Positions 1 through 4,738 of a DNA stretch of 7,299 nucleotides are shown piece after piece (the first letter of the stretch is position 1; the number at the start of each line of letters is the position of its first letter). The notes below the pieces were generated by a model, which worked only from the letters and a program-made list of their open reading frames with translations, was not told the DNA's origin and did no database searches. Made by a program: the position numbers and the translations under genes. The stretch comes from Acidobacteriaceae bacterium (GTDB lineage: Bacteria > Acidobacteriota > Terriglobia > Terriglobales > Acidobacteriaceae), in assembly GCA_030040115.1 (NCBI GenBank), contig JASHUH010000235.1, positions 1 to 7,299 of the forward strand. Direction: 5' to 3'.

Positions 1-580
1 TGCGCATGATCTGGCGGCTGGTGTGCAGCGAGAAGGGACGGGGCTCGCGCAGCAGAATCATGTCATCGATTTCGCTGAGCAGGCGGTTGCCCTTGTGGCG
101 ATTGCAGGCATGGCAGCAGGCCACCAGGTTCTCCCAGGTGGAATTGCCGCCACGGGAGCGGGGCACTACGTGGTCCAGGGTGAGCTCGCTGGGCGGCATG
201 GCCTCCCCGCAGTACTGGCAGGTGTTGCGGTCGCGCAAGAGGATGTTCTTGCGCGAAAGAGCGCGGGTTTGGTGCGGGATGCGGCGGTACTCGAGCAGGC
301 GGATAACCGAAGGCATGGGGATGCGGCTGCGCTGGGCGTGCAGGATGAGGCCGTGCTCCTCCTCAGTGCGCGCAATGCCCTTGAGCACCAGCACCAGGGC
401 GCGGCGCGCGCCGCAAATGTTAATGGGCTCGTAAGAGGCGTTGAGCACCAGCACCGGCATCTGCAAAATATGGCTCGGATGTGCGGTGTGCTGCCCGAAG
501 GCGTGTTCTGCGGCCAGCGCGGCGGCGCGCGCAATGGCTTTCTGCTTGCGAGCGTGACCCATGGCTTTTCCCAGCGACAT
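1..580 (-). CDS. HNH endonuclease family protein (3' end beyond window)
   Basis: The minus-strand frame is open from the ATG at 580 to the window edge, giving 193 codons without a stop, so the C-terminus is missing. After a basic/alanine-rich leader of about 40 residues comes the '[14 protein letters not shown]' block (41-54) typical of the widespread small HNH_5 proteins. A zinc-knuckle HNH fold follows: CxxC at C121/C124, '[13 protein letters not shown]' (133-145) with the catalytic-type D136-H137, N151 in 'WENL', and CxxCN at C156/C159/N160. Members are predicted metal-dependent DNA nucleases; the target of this housekeeping-like family is not established. The start is set by a good Shine-Dalgarno (GGAGG, plus-strand 587-591) six bases upstream; the internal ATG for M41 has none. 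It lies 12 bases after the comF stop, so it is probably co-transcribed with comF. HNH family is secure; function is inferred. Confidence 0.93.
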   Translation of the reverse strand, partial: MSLGKAMGHARKQKAIARAAALAAEHAFGQHTAHPSHILQMPVLVLNASYEPINICGARRALVLVLKGIARTEEEHGLILHAQRSRIPMPSVIRLLEYRRIPHQTRALSRKNILLRDRNTCQYCGEAMPPSELTLDHVVPRSRGGNSTWENLVACCHACNRHKGNRLLSEIDDMILLREPRPFSLHTSRQIMR

Positions 581-592
581 GTGCTGCCTCCG

Positions 593-1498
593 TTAAAAAT
601 CTTGCGAGCCTATGGATTCCAGCGTGCTTACTGCCATCGGGCCTGCTGTTTGCGGCCGTGCGTCGGGCGCTCGGCTGCTCCATGGCGCGATTTCTTCTCG
701 GCTCTGCGATGGGTCGGATGCCGATGAATCGATGCGCCGCGCCCGAGCCAGGGTGGCCACCCAGACCGAGGCGGCGCCGGCGCGGAGGAGCGCCTGCGCG
801 GCGGCGCGGGCTGTGGCTCCCGTGGTCAAAATATCGTCAATGAGCAGAATGTGTCTCGAGCTCACCGCGGCCGGTTCGGAGACCGAAAACGCGCCGCGGA
901 CATTGAGGCGCCGCATGCGGGGTGTGAGCCCAGCTTGGCTTTCGGTGGCGCGCAGCCGCATAAGCGTGTGCGCGGCCAGGCTGAGCCGCCACTGCGGATG
1001 GCTTTGACGCAAGCAGGCCAGCGCCTCTTTCGCCAAAATCCGCGCCTGATTGAAGCCCCGTTGGGCGTGTTTGGACTTATGCAGCGGAATGGGAACCACG
1101 AGCATCTCGGCGGGAGCCTGGCCTTCCAAATGCGCAATCGCTTCGGCCAGCCTGCGGCCCAATCCCCGCGCGGCCGTATGGAGGCGGCCGTATTTGAGGG
1201 CGTGGATCGCCTCCCTCATCGCGTCTTCGTACAAACCGTAGGCCACGGCCCGCACAAACGGGGGCGGAGCCAGACGGCAAACCCGGCACAGTTCCGGAGT
1301 CGCGCTGAGGCCAAACCTGTCCACTGTGTCGCCGCAACGTGCGCACGCAGCACCACGGAGGGGCGAGATTTCGACCCAGCAAGCATCACAAATTGGCGCG
1401 GGAGAAAAGCGCGGCAGAGGAGAACCGCAAAGAGAGCAAGAGGCGGGCAATAGAACGCAGCTAAACGCGTCAAGGGGACTTCGGAGTACGCGGACCAC
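593..1498 (-). CDS. comF: ComF family phosphoribosyltransferase-like protein (double zinc ribbon)
   Basis: About 301 residues from the preferred GTG at 1498; the frame stays open to an ATG at 1636 (347 residues). Two N-terminal zinc knuckles (CSLC...CDAC at residues 21-40, CARC...CRVC at 52-74) precede a type-I phosphoribosyltransferase domain with the PRPP loop 'ILLIDDILTTGAT' (about 217-229; D221, D222). 'PIPLHKSKHAQRGFNQA' is the characteristic ComF block. In competent bacteria ComF acts in the cytoplasm in DNA uptake and interacts with replication/recombination proteins; here only the family is supported. I prefer GTG 1498 because GGTGG lies six bases upstream, it gives the usual ~20 residues before the first Cys, and a promoter-like element lies inside the longer N-terminal extension. 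A ~45-residue Ser/Pro-rich C-terminal tail after the PRTase fold is longer than usual. Followed 12 bases later by the HNH gene. Confidence 0.9.
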   Translation of the reverse strand: MVRVLRSPLDAFSCVLLPASCSLCGSPLPRFSPAPICDACWVEISPLRGAACARCGDTVDRFGLSATPELCRVCRLAPPPFVRAVAYGLYEDAMREAIHALKYGRLHTAARGLGRRLAEAIAHLEGQAPAEMLVVPIPLHKSKHAQRGFNQARILAKEALACLRQSHPQWRLSLAAHTLMRLRATESQAGLTPRMRRLNVRGAFSVSEPAAVSSRHILLIDDILTTGATARAAAQALLRAGAASVWVATLARARRIDSSASDPSQSREEIAPWSSRAPDARPQTAGPMAVSTLESIGSQDF

Positions 1499-1606
1499 AG
1501 CTCGCCACCGCGTGATCTCCGAAGGTGGAAGGTCGACGGCAAGTAAACCGACCCTGCTGAAGACACACCTCACGACAGGAGACGGAACTTGCGCCCCCTT
1601 CTCACA

Positions 1607-1635
1607 AGTATACCCGCGCCCGGGATGGATTTCCA
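1607..1635 (-). promoter_or_regulatory. Candidate sigma70 promoter for comF-HNH
   Basis: Read on the minus strand: TGGAAA (1635-1630, 4/6 to TTGACA), a 17-base spacer, then TATACT (1612-1607, 5/6 to TATAAT). Transcription would begin near 1600, about 100 bases before the GTG at 1498 and downstream of the ATG at 1636. No start site has been measured; this is a motif match only. Confidence 0.45.
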
Positions 1636-1636
1636 T

Positions 1637-1823
1637 AGGCAGCCGCCGTGAACCGGCTCGCTATGGGTAGCCACCATCCAGGAACGCGGGGTTGAAAGGG
1701 TTTCAAATCGAACAAGTGACGACCGCCAAGCGAGCGGCCCGCAACCACCTATCCCCGTAGGCGAAAGCCCGTTGTTTCAAGAGGAGCGTGGAGCCGCCAC
1801 GCTTTTGCGATTATCCATGGTGA
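1637..1823. other. Gap between csbD and comF with several hairpin-forming elements
   Basis: No open frame here looks coding. On the plus strand the stretch holds TTGAAA-GGG-TTTCAA (1692-1706), CCGC...GCGG (1723-1737), GGC-GAAA-GCC with a GNRA-type loop (1760-1769) and a 7-bp hairpin with a short T run (1785-1806). A second TTTCAA copy at 1775-1780 could compete for the TTGAAA arm. I could not match it to tmRNA, RNase P RNA, SRP RNA, 6S RNA or any riboswitch consensus I know. It may be the csbD 3' region plus the comF upstream region, or an unrecognised small RNA on the plus strand. Confidence 0.35.
1785..1806. terminator. Hairpin terminator candidate downstream of csbD
   Basis: AGCGTGG (1785-1791), a 5-base loop and CCACGCT (1797-1803) form a perfect 7-bp stem. 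On the plus strand a TTTT run (1803-1806) follows, as in an intrinsic terminator. On the minus strand it sits about 20 bases after the csbD stop, the expected place for the csbD terminator, but the tail there (CTCCTCTT) is less uniform. It could serve either strand. Confidence 0.5.
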
Positions 1824-2093
1824 CTATGTTCGTGATGCGGCGCCGCGTTTCTCTCTCTCTCTTTCTCTCTCTTGCTCACGGCGGTTACGCTCATCCTCTT
1901 GCTCACGACGGTCACGCTCATCCGCTTTGTGGGCCGCATCCTTTATGTTGCCCCACGCCTTTTCCGCCTTGCCCTTCACTTGCTGGCCGGCGCCTTCAGC
2001 TTGCGTATTGGGGTTGCCGGTCCATTCCCCCGCTTGCCGCTTAATTCTTCCTGCGGCATCGTCGACCGCGCCTTTCACTTGATCCTTATTCAT
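1824..2093 (-). CDS. CsbD family stress protein with extended charged tail
   Basis: An 89-residue hydrophilic protein. Residues 1-53 are a clear CsbD domain: 'MNKDQVKGAVDDAAGRIKRQ' at the start, then GEWTGNP and a 'QVKGKAEKAWGNIKDA' helix. CsbD proteins are small cytoplasmic general-stress proteins (sigmaB-dependent in Bacillus) with no known biochemical activity. The usual family length is about 60-70 residues; here a tail of about 35 residues is added, made of two nearly identical nonapeptides (DERDRREQE 58-66, DERNRREQE 67-75) and an Arg-Glu alternation (76-81), likely helical or a single charged helix. The start at 2093 is set by an excellent Shine-Dalgarno, GGAGGTGA, six bases upstream. 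It lies 98 bases downstream of the lmo0937-family gene on the same strand. Confidence 0.9.
   Translation of the reverse strand: MNKDQVKGAVDDAAGRIKRQAGEWTGNPNTQAEGAGQQVKGKAEKAWGNIKDAAHKADERDRREQEDERNRREQEREREREKRGAASRT
1851..1872. repeat. CT dinucleotide tract inside the csbD tail
   Basis: A nearly pure (CT)n run with one extra T, encoding the Glu-Arg alternation of the csbD tail on the minus strand. Such a tract can slip during replication; a gain or loss of one unit would shift the frame about eight codons before the stop. Confidence 0.7.
1871..1924. repeat. 27-bp tandem duplication in csbD
   Basis: Two adjacent 27-base units (1871-1897 and 1898-1924) match at 24 of 27 positions. On the minus strand each encodes a nonapeptide D-E-R-(D/N)-R-R-E-Q-E. 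The length is a multiple of three, so the frame is kept. Confidence 0.9.
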
Positions 2094-2144
2094 TATTCAC
2101 CTCCGTGGGGTTGTTAACTAACCTTCATCTTGCACTCAGGACTG

Positions 2145-2162
2145 CTTAGGTTCACGCCTAAG
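2145..2162. repeat. Inverted repeat between the lmo0937-family gene and csbD
   Basis: CTTAGG (2145-2150) and CCTAAG (2157-2162) form a perfect 6-bp stem around a six-base loop. It lies between the two minus-strand genes, about 50 bases upstream of the csbD start. No T run follows on either strand, so it is not a classic terminator; it may be an RNA processing or stability element. Confidence 0.5.
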
Positions 2163-2164
2163 TT

Positions 2165-2207
2165 GAGATCCGCAAAGCATTTGCTGGCCGCTCACAGTGC
2201 GGATCTC
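2165..2207 (-). terminator. 10-bp inverted repeat spanning the stop of the lmo0937-family gene
   Basis: GAGATCCGCA (2165-2174) and TGCGGATCTC (2198-2207) are perfect 10-base complements with a 23-base loop that contains the stop codon (2192-2194). The hairpin would form at the 3' end of the message. There is no T run, so rho-independent termination is doubtful; a 3'-protecting or processing hairpin between this gene and csbD is equally possible. Confidence 0.45.
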
Positions 2208-2344
2208 CGGCCCGTAATTAGCTGGATCAGCAAAACGACCAGCGCGATCACCAGCAGTAAATGAATAAACCCTCCCAGTGTGTAGGAAGTCACGACTCCC
2301 AACAGCCACAAAACCAGGAGAATCACGAAAATCGTCCATAACAT
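2192..2344 (-). CDS. lmo0937 family (DUF5670) small membrane protein
   Basis: A 50-residue hydrophobic protein starting 'MLWTIFVILLVLWLLGV' with a second hydrophobic stretch 'GGFIHLLLVIALVVLLIQLI' (24-43) and a basic end (GRR). The pattern MLWTI...LWLLG...SYT.GGFIH.LLVIA matches the lmo0937/DUF5670 family: two short transmembrane segments, probably in the inner membrane, of unknown function and often beside CsbD or other stress genes. The frame is open further upstream, to 2545, but the true start is 2344: AGGAGG lies eight bases upstream and the preceding residues do not belong to the family. It is upstream of csbD on the same strand with a 98-base spacer, so the two may share a transcript. 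Confidence 0.88.
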   Translation of the reverse strand: MLWTIFVILLVLWLLGVVTSYTLGGFIHLLLVIALVVLLIQLITGRRSAL

Positions 2345-2874
2345 GTGTGCCGCCTCCTGAGCTTTCGCGCTCACTACGGCTTCGACAACTGAGGCTTGGA
2401 CGCGGTTGCGGCGAAAATTGGTTGGCTCCGCGAGTCTCTCGCCGCCAGTCTCGATAAATCCTGTTCTACTTGGAAGAGTAAGTTGCGGTGCGAACCAAAA
2501 GAGAAGGGAGGGAAATGGATACAGGCGGATATCTACACGAAACAAATCATGGTAGATGGTTCAGTTCGGAGCTTCCATCTGAAAAGCAGCCTCCCGCGCA
2601 CACGGCGCATCATAGGCCAATTACAAGCCACGCAGACTCGAACGCGTGTGCCGCTGGTTCCGCTCGGATGCGCGATGGAAAGGAGGAATCTCAAAAATCG
2701 AGTTATCGAATGACTGATCGTCGAAGGGATATCCCACTTCCGCACATGTAACTTGTCGGGCCGGAGCCGGATGAACTTTGTACTTTGTTTCCCGTGAGCT
2801 TATTGCCGGTTTACCACGGACAGGCTTGAATTTCGAATGAGCCGGAATGGAACTAACTTGGGAAAGGAGTTCAC
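2345..2874. other. About 530 bases without a convincing gene
   Basis: Short open frames occur on both strands (2396-2713 plus, 2533-2745 minus), but their translations lack any recognisable domain, have no good ribosome site and look like chance frames. The left part must carry the promoter of the lmo0937-family gene (minus) and the right part that of the DUF3309-like gene (plus). A weak plus-strand promoter match is TTGCCG (2803-2808), 17 bases, TTGAAT (2826-2831). An AAAGGAGG at 2679-2686 has no start codon at a usable distance. Confidence 0.5.
2358..2373 (-). promoter_or_regulatory. Hairpin abutting the ribosome site of the lmo0937-family gene
   Basis: On the minus strand TGAGC-GCGAAA-GCTCA forms a perfect 5-bp stem whose 3' arm ends directly at the AGGAGG Shine-Dalgarno (the final A of the arm is shared or adjacent). 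Such a hairpin in the leader could modulate ribosome access. The evidence is sequence symmetry only. Confidence 0.3.
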
Positions 2875-3024
2875 ATGCTTTTGCTGATCATTCTGATCCT
2901 GTTGATTTTTGGCTTTGGATACGGCGGCTATAGGATGGGTCCCGGATGGGGCTATTACGGAGGCGGCACCGTCAGTTTGCTTCTCACCATCGTAATCATC
3001 CTTCTGTTGCTAAGGGTGATTTGA
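2875..3024 (+). CDS. Small DUF3309-like membrane protein, 49 residues
   Basis: The gene is only 50 codons with the stop. It starts 'MLLLIILILLIFGFGYGGY', has a Gly/Tyr/Trp-rich middle (GPGWGYYGGG, 22-31) and ends with a second hydrophobic run 'VSLLLTIVIILLLLRVI' (33-49). This two-helix plan with a central glycine/aromatic hinge and a terminal hydrophobic-Leu run resembles DUF3309 proteins, whose function is unknown. The start is supported by AAAGGAG (2863-2869) five bases upstream, and a strong hairpin follows at 3059-3087. Probably an inner-membrane peptide linked to stress, judging from the csbD, lmo0937-family and usp neighbours (inference). The family call is by eye and less certain than the gene itself. 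Confidence 0.78.
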   Translation: MLLLIILILLIFGFGYGGYRMGPGWGYYGGGTVSLLLTIVIILLLLRVI

Positions 3025-3058
3025 GCAGTTCCACTGCGCTGAGGAGGCGATAGGCAAC

Positions 3059-3087
3059 AAGGAGCCGACGCGAAGGTCCGGCTCCTT
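3059..3087 (+). terminator. Terminator hairpin after the DUF3309-like gene
   Basis: AAGGAGCCG (3059-3067), an 11-base loop, and CGGCTCCTT (3079-3087) form a perfect 9-bp GC-rich stem 35 bases after the stop. The following bases (GAGCATTTCTCC) are only moderately T-rich. It lies between convergent genes and could also stop minus-strand transcription from usp. Confidence 0.6.
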
Positions 3088-3132
3088 GAGCATTTCTCCT
3101 TCCAAGTTGGCCCTCGTAATTTTAATCGAAGT

Positions 3133-3158
3133 TGGCGATCCTTTGCGGGGAATCGCCA
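3133..3158 (-). terminator. Weak hairpin downstream of usp
   Basis: TGGCGAT (3133-3139) and ATCGCCA (3152-3158) form a 7-bp stem with a 12-base loop. On the minus strand it is followed by ACTTCGATTAAAATT, A/T-rich but without a proper T run. It is about 150 bases beyond the usp stop, so its role as terminator is uncertain. Confidence 0.28.
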
Positions 3159-3307
3159 CTGGAATTCCGGGCTTCAGGATAGAGCAGAGGAAGAGGTGTT
3201 GCAGGCAAGCGAAACATCTGAGTCACCCGGCTTGGAGGGCCCGTCCGCAGCGAGGGCTCTGGTCCGATTTCCATCCCCCTGGAGTGGCCGCCGTGGCGCG
3301 TACACCG

Positions 3308-4267
3308 CTAAATCACGCCGGCCATATACGCCTCGGAGGGACGCGGTGCGCCCGCCTTTGGGCTGTACTCGGCCAGCACCACCGGCGACAGGGTGATCAC
3401 CGGGCAATGCGCATGGGCCAGCGTCTTGTAGACGACGCCGTGCCTGGTGATGGCGGCAAATGCCGACGCCCCTTGCGCGCCCAGCACGATCAAATCGGCC
3501 TGTTGCGCGCGGCTCTGGTAGAGCAGCTCCTCGGTGGGATCGCCGGGGACCACGATGGTCTGAATTTCAATCTTCTCCTCCAGTCTGGAGGGCACGAGCG
3601 CGAAGAGTTCCGATTCGACATCATCGAGCGACCTGCCGGCGAGAAACTCCGCCCGATCCTGCGGCCGGATCACGTGTTGCAGGACAAGGCGAGCCCCGTG
3701 CTGCGCCGCCAGTTCGGCGGCAAAGCTGGCCACCACGCTGCTGGCTTGTTGCAGGCTCACCGCGCACAAAATCGTGCGTGTGGCAAAGTTGCGATAGGCG
3801 CCGTTCACCACCTCAGGCCCGATAATGTAAACGGGCACTCGGGCTGAGCGCAGCACCGCTTCCGCCACAGAGCCGACCAGGAGCTTCCCTATAGGGCCGG
3901 GCGAGTGTGTGCCCATCACAATGCGATCGATTTCGCGCTCGCGAGCGTAAGCCAGAATTTGATCCGCGGGCAATCCCGGCCGCACCACCACCTCGCATTG
4001 GCCCCCTGCTTCGCGGACCCGTTGTGCGAGTGGCTCCAGGTGCTGCTTCTCGGCCCGCGCTGCGGCGGCGTAGTCGTAATAGCGGATTCCCGAGGTCTCT
4101 GACGCCGAAACCACCAGCGTGTCGTAGGCGTGAAACAGAATCAGATCCGCGTGGAATTCCACGGCTTGGGCAAGCGCAAATTCAAATGCCTTCTCATTCG
4201 CGGGGATCTCGGAGGCAAAAAGAATCGTCGAGGGCCTGCTCCAACCCGGCTTCATGACCGCTGCCAT
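3308..4267 (-). CDS. Universal stress protein, two tandem UspA domains
   Basis: 319 residues with two Usp folds: about 13-150 and 163-296, each with the beta1 strand (TILFASEIP, TILCAVSLQ), the 'A...DLI/DRIV-MG/LG' strand and the closing C-P-V / V-P-V strand. Usp proteins are cytoplasmic, often dimeric and induced by starvation, hypoxia or other stress. The nucleotide motif G-x2-G-x9-G-(S/T) is imperfect in both halves: domain 1 has G119-T-H-S122...G132-S133 (second Gly replaced), domain 2 has G263-A-Q-G266 but ends G277-V278 with ten residues between. The beta1 Asp is absent in both, so ATP binding is doubtful. The ATG at 4267 has AGGAGG six bases upstream. It is divergent from the radical SAM gene across a 471-base control region. 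The C-terminal ~20 residues are an extra tail. Confidence 0.93.
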   Translation of the reverse strand: MAAVMKPGWSRPSTILFASEIPANEKAFEFALAQAVEFHADLILFHAYDTLVVSASETSGIRYYDYAAAARAEKQHLEPLAQRVREAGGQCEVVVRPGLPADQILAYAREREIDRIVMGTHSPGPIGKLLVGSVAEAVLRSARVPVYIIGPEVVNGAYRNFATRTILCAVSLQQASSVVASFAAELAAQHGARLVLQHVIRPQDRAEFLAGRSLDDVESELFALVPSRLEEKIEIQTIVVPGDPTEELLYQSRAQQADLIVLGAQGASAFAAITRHGVVYKTLAHAHCPVITLSPVVLAEYSPKAGAPRPSEAYMAGVI

Positions 4268-4359
4268 GAGATACCTCCTGCTGATGCAATAAGTTCAGTA
4301 CTCCAGTTTCAGTATTCCAACGCTCGCGCCCGATTACCGTGCCATAACGCACACGAACC

Positions 4360-4375
4360 GGTGAGATATCTCACA
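4360..4375. promoter_or_regulatory. CRP/FNR-family operator, usp-proximal
   Basis: GTGA-GATATC-TCAC (4361-4374) is a perfect 14-base palindrome; with flanks it matches the CRP consensus TGTGA-N6-TCACA at 9 of 10 positions. Its centre (4367.5) is 41.5 bases upstream of a start near 4326, which would place the -10 hexamer at 4338-4333, where the minus strand reads GGTAAT. That is class II activator geometry for usp. The actual regulator is not identified. Confidence 0.5.
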
Positions 4376-4430
4376 CCGTCCGGCTGGTCAGCCAGCTTGG
4401 GAGCCCGACAGTTCCCCTCGCATCCAACTC

Positions 4431-4494
4431 AAAATAAAAGTCTAGCCCTAATTTATTGATTATTAAGAAAATTATCCTCCAATTTCAGTTTTTT
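4431..4494. other. AT-rich block in the divergent region
   Basis: 50 of 64 bases are A or T, in sharp contrast to the GC-rich surroundings. It includes TTGAT-TATT-AAGAA (4455-4468), 8 of 10 to the FNR consensus TTGAT-N4-ATCAA with one perfect half-site. It may be an UP-like or bent element or a nucleoid-protein site; nothing here is coding. Confidence 0.45.
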
Positions 4495-4548
4495 GTCGAC
4501 TTTCGCAATCGAACCAGTCGATCCCTGGTCGACCCACTCGACGGATCA

Positions 4549-4564
4549 AGTGATCTGAATCACA
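4549..4564. promoter_or_regulatory. CRP/FNR-family operator, radical-SAM-proximal
   Basis: GTGA-TCTGAA-TCAC (4550-4563) again gives 9 of 10 to TGTGA-N6-TCACA; read as GTGAT-N4-ATCAC it also resembles FNR/DNR boxes. It lies about 175 bases before the radical SAM start codon. A possible -10, TTGAAT (4591-4596), is downstream. Its centre is 189 bases from that of the other dyad. Confidence 0.45.
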
Positions 4565-4651
4565 GCCTGCCGCCGCTGAAACTGTTCTTCTTGAATGGGA
4601 ATCGCGGCGCACTGGAATGGTTGCCCAATTGGGATTTAAGTGCCGCCGGCC

Positions 4652-4691
4652 TGCTTCGGAGCCGGCCATCCATTCCTCTCCGGCCGAAGCA
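4652..4691 (+). promoter_or_regulatory. Leader hairpin upstream of the radical SAM gene
   Basis: TGCTTCGG (4652-4659) pairs with CCGAAGCA (4684-4691), and after a two-base bulge CCGG (4662-4665) pairs with CCGG (4680-4683): 12 bp around a 14-base loop. It ends 36 bases before the Shine-Dalgarno and is followed by GCCCCTTTG, not a clear terminator tail. It may control translation or message stability; no known riboswitch is recognised. Confidence 0.4.
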
Positions 4692-4738
4692 GCCCCTTTG
4701 TTCCGTCCGGGCCCCACCACGATTCGCAAGGAGGCGCC

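Larger units (their letters stand above)
4268..4738. promoter_or_regulatory. Divergent control region between usp and the radical SAM gene
   Basis: No gene is visible in these 471 bases. Contents from left to right: the usp Shine-Dalgarno, a possible -10 for usp (GGTAAT on the minus strand, 4338-4333), a CRP/FNR-type dyad (4360-4375), an AT-rich block (4431-4494, about 78% A+T by count), a cluster of GTCGA motifs (4495-4541), a second CRP/FNR-type dyad (4549-4564), the palindrome CCCAATTGGG (4624-4633) and a leader hairpin (4652-4691). Its length and density of symmetric elements suggest regulated divergent promoters. Confidence 0.65.

Noticed and set aside
23..727. Plus-strand open frame of 234 codons across the HNH and comF ends
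   Set aside because: It is antisense to two genes with clear zinc motifs and shows no domain of its own.
1686..1710. tRNA T-arm-like GTTTCAAATC
   Set aside because: No acceptor stem, anticodon arm or CCA can be fitted around it; it is part of the small TTGAAA/TTTCAA hairpin.
2598..2651. GCACACG / CGTGTGC inverted repeat
   Set aside because: 7 bp with a 40-base loop in a GC-rich gap is expected by chance.
2396..2745. Small open frames on both strands in the 530-base gap
   Set aside because: Compositions look random, no domains, no ribosome sites at proper spacing; treated as non-coding.
3086..3847. Long plus-strand open frame of 253 codons
   Set aside because: It lies mostly opposite the usp gene, its translation is Arg/His/Gly-rich without a domain, and it has no ribosome site; it is an antisense shadow of GC-rich coding DNA.
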